Source of the DNA: Persicaria tinctoria
Lineage: Eukaryota; Streptophyta; Magnoliopsida; Caryophyllales; Polygonaceae
DNA length: 64,000 bases
Direction of reading: 5' to 3'
Assembly (NCBI GenBank): GCA_037127255.1
Contig: JBANSL010000009.1
Location: 24,144,475-24,208,474, forward strand
Shown here: positions 11,801-22,529 of the stretch, one piece after another
Position numbering within the stretch: the stretch's first letter is position 1
Layout: each line of letters begins with the position of its first letter
Made by a program: the position numbers and the translations under genes
Notes under the pieces: generated by a model
Database searches by the model: none
The model's input: only the letters and a program-made list of their open reading frames with translations
Told to the model about the DNA's origin: nothing

Positions 11801-13923
11801 TGTTTGATGATTTTCATAATTGCTTCTTCATTAAACCTGTGGGTGAAGTCATTTTGGTAGCGTGGTTGATGAGTGGTAAAAGAATTCTAGGCGGTTGAGA
11901 TGATCGATGGTACTAGAAGGTGAGTTGCGAGAGAGGGATGTTGGCTTAAGTAAGACCGAGTGAGCTTTGAGATTTTTGGGGAGGCAATATTGGTGGTTCT
12001 GATGAGCTTCTAGGTGATGTTGGTGATGCTTCGGGTAGTACGAGAAGTGTAAGGAAGGGCTCGTGAATATTGAGGACATGGTATTAGAGGTACTTGGGTG
12101 TGACGTTAGAGATATGAGTTTGATTCTTAGAGGTGGATGTTGTGTGTGAGAGTTTGGTGGGATGAGGGTGAGATGTGAGCATCGAGATGAATTGGGATTT
12201 CTTTAGGGGATTTTGTCGGAGTTAGTGTTGTTGAGTCTAAAAGAGGATTAATCTTGGCTTGAGAGTGGAGATGGGTGAGTGGGGATTGTGTTTTATTTTG
12301 ACTGGTATGATGTGAGGAATTTTCTTGATTTTGTGATTTATTTATATCTGCTGGCATGATGTTAGATAACAACCATGATAACTTGATATGGAATTACATG
12401 TTGATATGCAATATTAAAATCTAGTTGGTAGTGACAAGTGTTACCATGATATATTAACACTTTGATATCTTGTTATATTGGTTTAGAAGCATGTTAGGAT
12501 GTGCTGTGATATGATATATGCAGTAATGATGAGTATGAACTATGGGATAATGATGTTACATTATGTGGTGGTAAACACGATGTTATATAATGTTGTAGTA
12601 ATCATGATGTTGTATTATATGGTTGACAAGCATGACTATTGGTATGTTAAATGATTAGTATGACTTGGAATGTGAATATGAATTGTATATATATGAGATA
12701 ATGGTGCCTGATTACTAAATGATCGTTATATGACATTGTGATGAGTTAAGATGATTTCTAGAGAGCATGTTGACATTTTGACGGTGATATACTTCTTGAT
12801 CTTCCCTTTTTATTGAATCCTAATAGCATGACCTTGACTGTATTGATGTGTTGATAAGTAGTTTGTTCCGTTGACTTATTATGAAATTTCGCTATGGCTA
12901 ACCTTGCAAGTACCAATGATTGACGTGATGAAAATGTTATGCTAATGCTGGATAGAAATTGGATAGGATGACTATTGGAATTTATGCGTTAAATGATATC
13001 CCTTACTCTGACTGACCCTACTATGATTGCGATGCTAATATGCGATAGTGAGATATCCTTTATGACTTTTGGTGTGATATCGAACCATGTGTTATGATTT
13101 TGGCATATTGTTGAGATGTGTATCATGGCCTTTACTATGACGTGGAGATATTGATGTGACCTTGTGACACCGTGTTGGCATATGTTTGAGACTTGTCGTA
13201 CGATGTACTAGTTGAAGATTGGTTGGCTATGTGGTTATGCATTTCTTATAGCTTGTGGTTCTTGCATGAATTGAAATTGATAGATTGATTTGATTTTGGA
13301 AACTAGGAAGAGAATATGGGGTTAGCCCTTAGAGGTGGATGATTCCACCTTCGAGCTTCTGAATGTGATTGATTGTTATGCGGAAAGCTGATTTGGTTTT
13401 GGAGGATTTTGACGAAATATTGATCGATACGATTTTACTTGTTTTTGGGTAAAGTTGCTTGGTTAAACGTTGAATTTGAAGATTTGAACGGTTTTGAAAA
13501 GGATTAGATTTGATTTGGAAGGAATAAAATTACCGAGAGTTTCAACAATTTTGAGGCCAATCTTTTTCAATTGTCAAACCCGGGCAACTCTATGATACTT
13601 CACGAAGTGGATACAAGCATTTTATGAGGGCGCTTGTAGGGTGCTTGCTAAGACCTAGTGATGACATTGTAGAACTTTTAGAGTTGTGGTACTTCCGAAA
13701 AGTCGAAGCGAGTATGTGATAGGGGCGCTTATCGCATACTTGTCAAGGCCAATTGGAGATGTCACGACTGTGAATAGAATGTTGTGAGAATCCCGGAAGA
13801 CGCAACCGAGATGATTACGAGGTTCTTAGACATGGTCCTAGGACTCATCAATTTCAAACTTCATCCCCTTGTTTTATGATGATTTTAGTCTCGAGGACGA
13901 GACTTATTTTTAGAGATGGGTGA
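8884..13923 (+). other. Internal domain of C1, no coding frame recognised
   Basis: About 5.0 kb with stops in all frames; the longest frames (about 60-130 codons) have no recognisable domain. The sequence is rich in ATGAT/TGATG words. A 40-bp segment ending in GTCCTATGATAGTTCG is duplicated near 10995 and 11160. The 3' end carries CTCGAGGACGAGAC, a word common before the polypurine tract of plant gypsy elements, then GAGATGGG next to the LTR. The reverse complement is recognisable across the inside of C2 (38300-43158), so the non-coding region is a shared family feature and not local decay. Confidence 0.75.
8888..8900 (+). promoter_or_regulatory. Primer-binding site of C1
   Basis: TGGTATCAGAGCT lies four bases after the 5' LTR. 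It matches the complement of the 3' end of plant initiator Met tRNA, the usual primer for Ty3/gypsy minus-strand DNA synthesis. Confidence 0.8.
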
Positions 13924-14100
13924 TGTAAAGGCCCGGATTTTTAAATCCTAATTCTCGGAAAAAGAAATTAAATATGAATTTAGATCGGGTTAACTAAAAT
14001 CTCTTAAAATGAATTCCGGCATATAATTATTTTAAATGGACTTTCATTCAGATTTATTTTCACTTTCACTTGCTAAAATTTGAAAGTATAATATAACTTT
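13924..14100 (+). repeat. 3' LTR of C1, first segment
   Basis: The first 177 bp of the 3' LTR, matching 5965 onward with only two differences seen by eye. It ends in ACTTT (14096-14100), the left target duplication of element A. The uninterrupted site, ATAACTTTATTATTT, is visible in the 5' LTR near 6135. Confidence 0.9.
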
Positions 14101-14900
14101 TGATGGAGGACCATCCCAAGAACCACCCGATGCACCTCATTTCGGAGATGGACATGGACCTATCACAAGGTCACGAGCTAAGAAGATAAGAGAGGAGCTT
14201 AACGCTTTCATCATCCACCATATGAAGTTGGTGCTACCAAAGGAGCCCGAGGATGACATCATCACATTGCTTGAAACCGCACCATTCTCGAGTTTGACTA
14301 AGGATGATTCAGCCACCCCCCCCCCCCCCCCATACTTAGCACTTCATTTGCTTGCTTGTTTTGGACTTAGAGTTTTGGGCCTTTGTTTGGGTTTAGTAGA
14401 ACTTGTGTTTTTGGGCCCTTGCTTTTGGGCTGATTTGCCTTCCTATTTAAAGCTTGTAAACTCTCATTTGAAGACACTTTTTGAATCTTGTTTATGAAAA
14501 CCTAGTTTGTTGCATCTAGTTCGGTTGTACTTGGTTTTGTCAATTTCTCAAAGATTGGTGATTCTGAGATGAGCACGAACCTCCTCCTTGTGCTTCCATG
14601 GCCAGCCATGGTTGTGTAAGGTTGTATAGGGTTGGTTTTGGTGTCATTCAAGTTGGTTCTTGGTGCATTGTCCCAATGGGTCTTCTTGTTGTTCATCAAG
14701 GTTGATTCCTCCTATCTTTCCCTTTCATTTACCTTTGTTTTATTCTGTTTTTCCTTTTCATTTGGTCAAGCCTTGCTCCCAAGGTTTAATCCCCCTTTGC
14801 TGCGTTTTTCTTGTCTCACTTGTGTCATTTCTTTGTGTTCTTGTGAGTCCGAGTCCACAACGTCAAGAATGTCGGGAAAACAGCGGCTAACCCCGCATCA
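14101..14900 (+). repeat. 5' LTR of element A
   Basis: Starts TGATGGAGGACC and ends CCCGCATCA; 800 bp against 836 bp for the 3' copy. It carries 16 C's at about 14316-14331 where the 3' LTR has 6. It lacks about 46 bp present in the 3' LTR near 22094-22139. The pol-tail motif GPITRSRAKK is also readable here. Confidence 0.9.
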
Positions 14901-14903
14901 AAT

Positions 14904-14915
14904 TGGTATCAGAGC
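14904..14915 (+). promoter_or_regulatory. Primer-binding site of element A
   Basis: TGGTATCAGAGC starts three bases after the 5' LTR and matches the complement of the 3' end of initiator Met tRNA. Confidence 0.85.
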
Positions 14916-16069
14916 ATAGGTTCACTTGGCGTTGTTTGAAACAAGAACGATCAAACCCAGAATCACTTTCTCTTGGTAAGTTTTACAAGAAATTCCTTGT
15001 TCAATGTCTTGATCTTATTCTATTGTGTTGATTTTGTGGTATTGGCGCTTGTGCATGCAGTTTTTCATTTTCAGCCACCCTACCACCACCACAGCCCCAC
15101 CGGTGCACCACCACAATCCCCATCTCAGCCCCTAGCTGTTCATTTGTGCTTCCTCAAGAAGCTTGTCCTTGGAACTTCCACAAAAGATTAAAAAAAAATC
15201 ACATCTTGTGTTCCCCAAAAAGCTGTCCATACTTTATTGTTTCTCCAAAAAAGTTGTCTCATGTGTGCTTTTCCAAGAAGCATTGACATTTGGTTATCTT
15301 TTCAGATTTTATTAGTTACCTTTTCATATTTGTGGAGAGAGAGTATTAAAACCGAAATTTAAAAAAAAAAAATCAAATTCGGTTTTTCTGGAAAAAAAAA
15401 AGAGAAAAAAAAAAGAAAGAAAAAAAAAAGAGTGACATCTTATGTATCTTATGCATGTGTGTTGAAGTGTTTTAGTAGATATTCATACTATAACATTTGC
15501 ACTTCATCTTAGTGTTGCTTGGAAAAAACAAAGCAAAGCTTATTTGGCTTGTTGTGCTTACTTGTTGAAATCAAGCCTTGTTTGCATTGTGTTAGCTTTC
15601 TCATTGTGTTGGAAACTTATTCATTGAACACATTGCATCAACCCTTTGCAGCCCCTACCTACTGATTTTGAGCCTAAATTGCACACTCCTTGCATATTTG
15701 AGCGCCATTGCACGATATTGATACATGAGAATAAGATAAAGGGTTGAACCTTGTAAAATTTGGTGAAACACTTATTCTTAGTAAAAAAAAAAGAGCTCAT
15801 TGTGTCGATCGTTCATAATTGTTCCAGGTGTTTGTTTAGCCATAATTCTATTCATTGAGTCTCTAGCCGCACCTAGAATCTGCGTGTTTGGTATTAAGAT
15901 CAGCCCTTGTTGTCGTTGTGCTCTTTAAAGTTTGCTAATCTTGTGGTTGATTATTGACTCTACCAAGGAAAAATTTGCAGCTCGATTGCAACACTCGGAG
16001 AGGAGTGAAACACTTGTGAGGCTGATTTTTGCTTTCACTAACCTAACAAGTTTGTTAGTGTACTTGAGC
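14916..16069 (+). other. Untranslated leader of element A
   Basis: About 1.15 kb between the primer site and gag. It contains several A-rich runs (around 15190, 15360-15430 and 15783) and no convincing frame. The last part (AGTGAAACACTTGTGAG followed by a stretch ending ACTAACC) resembles the end of the family B leaders just before gag, which helps to place the start codon. Confidence 0.6.
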
Positions 16070-19000
16070 ATGTCTAACGCAGATCCTCCACCTTCGGACC
16101 ATTCTAATGGAGGCGGGTCCGAGCCAATATCCCCGGAGTTGTTCAACATGCTTAAAACTATGGCGGACAACATTGGCCAGCTCACGGCTCGAATGGTGGC
16201 TTTAGAGACTCGTACACCACCCCAACATGTGCCAAACAAGCCCCACCAAGAGCGGGAGCAACCCTTCACAACCCCGCCAATTGGCCATCAACAAGGCCCG
16301 GTTCCCCCACGAGAAGGTAGACATTTTGGTCCTAACAATGATCCTCCTTTACATGATTATCGCAGGCCTCCAAGAAGGCAATATGGCTACTTTGAAGAGC
16401 AAGAGGAGGATTGGGAACCACCCCGAGGCCCTGGATACCAACAACGGAGAGCTCGTGAACAAGAGCAAGATGGAATAGGCAAAATAAAGGTCAAAATTCC
16501 AGCTTTTGAAGGGAAGTGTGATGCCGACCTTTATTTGGATTGGGAGACAAAAATTGAGCAAATTTGGAGCTGCCACAATTTCCCGGAAGAGAAAAAGGTA
16601 CAACTCGCAGCCCTTGAATTTACCGGTTATGCACTAATTTGGTGGGATACTCTTGTGAAAGAAAGGAGGCGAGTTCTAGATCCGGCCGTGGTCACATGGG
16701 ACCTAATGAAGGCCTTGATGAGGTCTCGATTCATTCCTCAACACCACACCCGGGAGCTAAGACAAAGGTTGGAAAATTTGAAGCAAGGCTCCATGAGTGC
16801 GGAGGAAACATACAATGCCATGCAAGTGGCAATGGTAAGAGCCAATGTGGTTGAGGACGACGAAGCCACAACGGTGAGGTACCTGAGAGTTCTCAACCCT
16901 TCCCTAGCTAACGAAGTAGATTGCTATCCTTATGAGTCTATGACAGATTTGCTACACCTAGCAATCAAAGTGGAAAGAATGCTCAAAGCTAGGAATCAAG
17001 GAGGAAGGACCTCGAATGGCTACCCTACTACCTCATGGAAAGCACCAACTCAAAGCCGAGGGTACCAGCCCTATGGGAGGGAAGCGGTGCAAGGAAAAGA
17101 AAAGGGAGCCAACTTTAATCATCAAGGAGAGCAAGGTGGTCATCGCAAAGGCTACCCAACAAATGCACCTTCATCATCATTTCGGCCATCTAATGGGGTT
17201 TCTGCAGCCCCACAAGGGAGTAACTCTAACCCCTCTTCTAGAACTAGAGATATTGTGTGTTTTAAGTGTCAAGGAAGAGGTCATATGATGAAAGATTGTC
17301 CTAACAAGAAAACTCTCATGATTAATCATTTAGGGCAATATGAATCTGAATCTGATTGTGATGATAATGTTGTGTGTGATGATGATGTGAATTTGCATGC
17401 TTGTGATGATAATAATGATGATGGGATTGAGTTTGAACATGGTGAATCTTTGATTGTTAGAAGAGCTTTACATGCTATGCCTTCTTGTGATGATAACCAA
17501 AGAGAAAACTTGTTCCATACTCGTTGTCTCGTTAAGAAAATGGTGTGCAACATGATAATAGATGGAGGAAGTTGTTGTAATCTTGCTAGCATTGAAATGG
17601 TTCAAAAATTACAACTTCCAACATTAAGTCACCCTAGACCCTACAAATTACATTGGATGAATGATTGTGGTGAATTGAAAGTGAACAAGCAAGTTAAGGT
17701 TGCCATAACACTAGGACATTATGAGGATAGTGTTTTATGTGATGTAGTGCCTATGCAAGATTGTCATATTCTTTTGGGTCGTCCATGGCAATATGATAGG
17801 AAGGTCATTCATGATGGTTTAACTAATCGTCATTCTTTTATGTTTAAGGGGAAGAATGTTGTCCCCAAGCCCATGACCCCAACCCAAGTTGCTGATGAGT
17901 ATGAGAAGAAACGGGGAAAGGGGGAGAAGAAAGGGCGGGAGGAAACCGAGTGTCCGCAGCCCAAGACTACACCACACCCATCATCGTCTAGTGAGCCAAG
18001 CCAACCTAAGGGAGTGTGGGAGAATAAGGGAGTTCTTCTAGCCTCTAAGCAAGACCTTAAGGAGTTCCTTGACCCCGAGACCACTCTTATGTTGTTATGT
18101 AAGGAGCTTGCTTTGTTGAGTGATGATCTTAAGGCTACCCTACCTAAGAGGATTTTGGGGCTACTTGAGGAGTTTAAGGATGTGTTTCCCAATGAGATTC
18201 CAGTCGGTCTACCACCTATTAGAGGCATTGAGCACCAAATAGACCTTGTTTCGGGAGCCACCTTACCTAACCGCCCAGCCTATAGGATGAACCCTAAGGA
18301 AACCCAAGAGATCCAATCCCAAGTGCGAGAGTTGTTGGATAAGGGTTATGTGAGGGAGAGCCTTAGCCCATGTGCTGTTCCCGTACTTCTAGTGCCAAAG
18401 AAGGATGGTTCGTGGAGGATGTGTGTAGATTGTCGAGCCATCAACAACATCACGGTGAAGTACCGCCACCCAATACCCCGCTTAGATGACATGTTAGACG
18501 AGTTACATGGAGCCACTACCTTTTCTAAGATTGATCTTAAGAGTGGATACCATCAAATTCGTATGAGGGAGGGGGATGAGTGGAAAACAACGTTTAAGAC
18601 CAAGTTTGGTCTTTATGAGTGGTTGGTTATGCCTTTTGGGCTTACCAACGCCCCTAGCACTTTCATGCGTCTTATGAATCATGTTCTTAGGCATTTCATA
18701 GGGAAATTTGTTGTGGTTTATTTTGATGATATACTTGTTTATAGTAGATCCCTAGAAGAGCATGAGTTACATTTACGAGAAGTGCTATCTACTCTTCGTC
18801 ATGAGCACCTTTATGCTAATTTGGAGAAATGTGAGCTTTGCACTAATTGTGTTACTTTTCTTGGTTTTGTGGTCAGCTCACATGGATTGAAGGTGGATGA
18901 GAGCAAGATCAAAGCGATCCAAGAATGGCCTACTCCTACATCAATTGGACATGTTCGGAGCTTCCTTGGATTAGCTAGCTTCTATCGCCGGTTCGTGAGG

Positions 19001-19925
19001 GATTTCAGTACCATTGCAGCCCCTCTAACCGAGATCACCAAGAAGCATCACCCATTCACATGGGAAAAGGCCCAAGAGAAGGCGTTCAACGCCTTAAAGG
19101 AGCATCTCACGCAGGCCCCGGTCTTAGCACTTCCGGATTTCAACCGGCCCTTCGAAGTGGAGTGTGATGCATCGGGCATAGGCATTGGTGGAGTTCTCAT
19201 GCAAGAAGGTAAGCCCATTGCCTATTTTTCAGAAAAATTGAAAGGAGCTTGTCTTAATTACTCTACTTATGATAAAGAGTTGTATGCATTATTTAGAGTT
19301 CTTAAGACATGGCAACATTATCTTTGGCCTAGGGAGTTTATTTTGCACACTGATCATGAGTCCTTAAAGCATTTTAAGAGCCAAGACAAGTTGGATAGGA
19401 GGCATGGTCGTTGGATGGAGTTTATAGAAACATTCTCTTATGTCATTAAGTATAAGAAAGGAAAAGATAATGTTGTGGCAGATGCCCTTTCGAGGAGATA
19501 CATGTTGTTGTCTACATTAGACTCAAGGATTTTAGGCTTTGCATATATTAAGGAGCTTTATGTAGATGACCCTGATTTTGGACAGATTTACAATCATTGT
19601 GTGGCTAAAGGATCCTTAGATAAGTACTACTTGTTTGATGGATTTCTTTTCAAGATTGATAAGGTTTGCATTCCCCGTTGTTCACTTAGGCTCTTGTTGG
19701 TTGAGGAAGCCCATAGAGGCGGATTGATGGGCCATTTTGGGAGGGATAAGACCTATCATATGCTACACACACATTTCTTTTGGCCTCGCATGCTTCGAGA
19801 CGTAGAACATTTGGTTAAGAGATGTATTGATTGTTTGAAGGCTAAGTCTAGGTTACAACCCCACGGCTTGTATTGTCCATTACCCATTCCTGCAGCCCCT
19901 TGGGAGGACATATCCATGGACTTTA
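16070..19925 (+). pseudogene. Gag-pol polyprotein of element A, N-terminal 1285 codons
   Basis: I use the ATG at 16070 (MSNADPPP) because the B family gag starts at the same place with MSNNQG, although the frame is open further upstream. Gag contains [14 protein letters not shown] and [20 protein letters not shown]. The zinc knuckle [14 protein letters not shown] is near residue 397. The protease has NMIIDGG near 494 and ILLGRPW. RT has [18 protein letters not shown] and the catalytic YFDDILVYS near 884. RNase H shows the D, E and D positions in [15 protein letters not shown] and HTDHESL. Integrase begins with an HHCC finger (H...H...CIDC) and the first catalytic Asp in SMDF. There the frame meets the reversed solo LTR and stops. 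Protease, RT and RNase H look undamaged, but no complete integrase can be made. Confidence 0.88.
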
Positions 19926-20902
19926 TGATACGGGGTTAGCCGTAGGTTGGTCCGATCTTCGACAACAAGCAAGAACTGAACAAGAAAAGCAAGAACTCGA
20001 TCAAGATCAATCAAGAACAGCCAAGAATCAATAAAGACGCAGCAAGATTCACCAAGAACAAGGATTCTTGATGTCGACACTAAACAAGAATGACAAAGAC
20101 TCGATAAAGATAGATAAAGACTCGAAAATGAATGCAAGAATGGAAAGACACGACCTGATAAGGAGTGAGTCGATCTATGTAGCACAAGATAAAGACCCCA
20201 GGCCTCCTCAGAGGGTAGGAACCAATACCAATGCCTACACAACCCGCCTCTACAATCCGACACAATCAAGCGGACAACTTGAAGCACCAGAAGGGGGCTT
20301 GTGAATACTAGGATCACCAAGTCTTGCGAAGTTGACGAACACAAAGCAAACCAAGCTGAGATTATCAATCGGTTGAGATCACGAAGAGCACAGCTCTATT
20401 CGGTCTGATCTCTCTCTCTAAAGTGTTTCACACGTTTTGAGAAGAATAACTTGTATTATGAATGTTCCAATTGTTCTACAAGGCTGAAATCGAAATATAT
20501 AGGGAACTAAGGCCTGTTGGCCGGCCTAACTAGATAGAAATAGATAGATCTACTTTCTAATGGGCTTTAAAATAAATCTAAGAACAAAAATAAATAAGGT
20601 CTCTAAAAAGAATGACTAAAAAAGCCCAATTCAGCCCAATAGAACACTTAAGCTGAAAAGGGTTTCCAACACTTAGAATATTTCGGCCTAAGCATTTCTA
20701 AGGTGGCTCGGCCTCTATTTGTGCTCCAATGCACATGTATGTCTTCAATGTAGGCTCGGGGAGTTGAACCTTGCTCGAGAACAAAGTGTGAGTGACGAAT
20801 AGGAATGAGTCTCTCTGAAGCTTCTTTGCTCTAGCTCGAGTCATTGGTCCTTCTCCAAGAATGATGGGTGTGTCTGGAGCTGTAGAAGATGGTCCCGCAT
20901 CA
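19926..20902 (-). mobile_element. Solo LTR B3 of gypsy family B, reversed
   Basis: On the minus strand it starts TGATGCGGGACC and ends CCCGTATCA, like the B1 and B2 LTRs. CTTTA flanks it on both sides (19921-19925 and 20903-20907). There is no internal region, so it is a solo LTR left by recombination between the two LTRs of a full insertion. It is 977 bp against 878 bp in B2. It splits the integrase core region of element A. Confidence 0.92.
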
Positions 20903-21922
20903 CTTTATCGCTTGCCATAAGACCGATGATGCCTCTAATGTAGCTAACCTTTTCTTTAGAGAGATTGTTGGGCTTCATGGAGTACCTAAGACTATTGTGA
21001 GCGATCGGGATGTGAAATTTCTTAGCCACTTTTGGAGGACTCTTTGGAGTAAGCTAGGGACAAAGTTGCTGTTTTCCACCTCTAGTCACCCACAAACCGA
21101 TGGGCAAACGGAGGTAACCAATAGGACCCTTACTACCATCCTTAGGGCCATCATTAGGAACAATTTGAGGTTGTGGGAGGATGCTTTGCCTCATGTGGAG
21201 TTTGCTTATAACCGGACTGTGCATTCATCTACTAAGCTTACACCATTTGAGTGTGTTTATGGTACTAACCCACTAACCCCTTTAGATCTTACCCCATGTC
21301 CCATGAGGGAGAAAGAAGACTTTGATGCAGGAAAACAGGTGGAATTCATTCGGGAGCTTCATGAGCGTACTCGTGACCGGCTAATTCAAAAGGCCGAAGA
21401 GAATGCCAAACGAGCCAACAAGGGGCGTCGCAAGAAGATTTTCCAGCCCGACGATCTAGTTTGGGTGCATTTGCGAAAGGAGCGATTTCCAAAAAAGCGC
21501 GCAAGTCTAAGATCGCTCCTCGAGGAGATGGTCCATTCAAAGTATTGCAACGATTCAGGGATAATGCCTACAAGATTGACCTACCGGGTGACTATGGAGT
21601 TAGTGCAACATTCAACGTCGGCGATCTCACCCCCTACCTAGATGAGGAGGAAGACGTGGATTCGAGGTCGAATCCTTTCCAAGAAGGGGAGAATGATGGA
21701 GGACCATCCCAAGAACCACCCGATGCACCTCATTTCGGAGATGGACATGGACCTATCACAAGGTCACGAGCTAAGAAGATAAGAGAGGAGCTTAACGCTT
21801 TCATCATCCACCATATGAAGTTGGTGCTACCAAAGGAGCCCGAGGATGACATCATCACATTGCTTGAAACCGCACCATTCTCAAGTTTGACTAAGGATGA
21901 TTCAGCCACCCCCCATACTTAG
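20903..21922 (+). pseudogene. Integrase core remainder and C-terminal tail of element A
   Basis: After the solo LTR the pol frame resumes at FIACHKTDD. It contains the second and third catalytic positions, [10 protein letters not shown] and HPQTDGQTE, then [11 protein letters not shown] and the GPY/F-type tail with [13 protein letters not shown] short indel in the A-run at about 21491-21496 shifts the frame; the tail (RGDGPFKVL, then [13 protein letters not shown]) is read in another frame to the stop at 21922. About 25 residues usual between the first catalytic Asp and this segment are absent. The last 76 or so codons lie inside the 3' LTR and include GPITRSRAKK. No chromodomain of the classic kind is apparent. 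Confidence 0.8.
21681..21693 (+). promoter_or_regulatory. Polypurine tract of element A
   Basis: AAGAAGGGGAGAA lies immediately before the 3' LTR, the position and composition expected for the plus-strand primer. It also codes for part of the pol tail. Confidence 0.7.
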
Positions 21923-22529
21923 CACTTCATTTGCTTGCTTGTTTTGGACTTAGAGTTTTGGGCCTTTGTTTGGGTTTAGTAGAACTTGTGTTTTTGGGCC
22001 CTTTCTTTTGGGCTGATTTGCCTTCCTATTTAAAGCTTGTAAACTCTCATTTGAAGACACTTTTTGAATCTTGTTTATGAAAACCTAGTTTGTTTCACTC
22101 TCCAAAGGTGAGAGCTTCATGTCTTGTGTGCATGTGTGTTGCATCTAGTTCGGTTGTACTTGGTTTTGTCAATTTCTCAAAGATTGGTGATTCCGAGATG
22201 AGCACGAACCTCCTCCTTGTGCTTCCATGGCCAGCCATGGTTGTGTAAGGTTGTATAGGGTTGGTTTTGGTGTCATTCAAGTTGGCTCTTGGTGCATTGT
22301 CCCAATGGGTCTTCTTGTTGTTCATCAAGGTTGATTCCTCCTATCTTTCCCTTTCATTTACCTTTGTTTTATTCTGTTTTTCCTTTTCATTTGGTCAAGC
22401 CTTGCTCCCAAGGTTTAATCCCCCTTTGCTGCGTTTTTCTTGTCTCACTTGTGTCATTTCTTTGTGTTCTTGTGAGTCCGAGTCCACAACGTCAAGAAGG
22501 TCGGGAAAACAGTGGCTAACCCCGCATCA
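21694..22529 (+). repeat. 3' LTR of element A
   Basis: Length 836 bp, termini TG...CA, followed by target copy ACTTT at 22530-22534. The first 229 bp are open in the pol-tail frame. Compared with the 5' LTR it has a shorter C-run, a 46-bp extra segment near 22094 and about 7 base substitutions by eye. Confidence 0.9.

Larger units (their letters stand above)
14101..22529 (+). mobile_element. Ty3/gypsy element A, near full length, CRM-like
   Basis: The element has TG...CA LTRs (14101-14900 and 21694-22529) and target duplication ACTTT on both sides (14096-14100, 22530-22534). It also has a primer site, a purine tract and a gag-pol frame in the order gag, zinc knuckle, protease, RT, RNase H, integrase. 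That order is Ty3/gypsy. Extension of the integrase tail into the 3' LTR, and an LTR starting TGATG, fit the CRM chromovirus lineage as I recall it; a tree would be needed. About 7 substitutions separate the LTRs by eye, so it is young. It is broken by a solo LTR (19926-20902), missing integrase codons and a frameshift near 21491. Confidence 0.92.
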
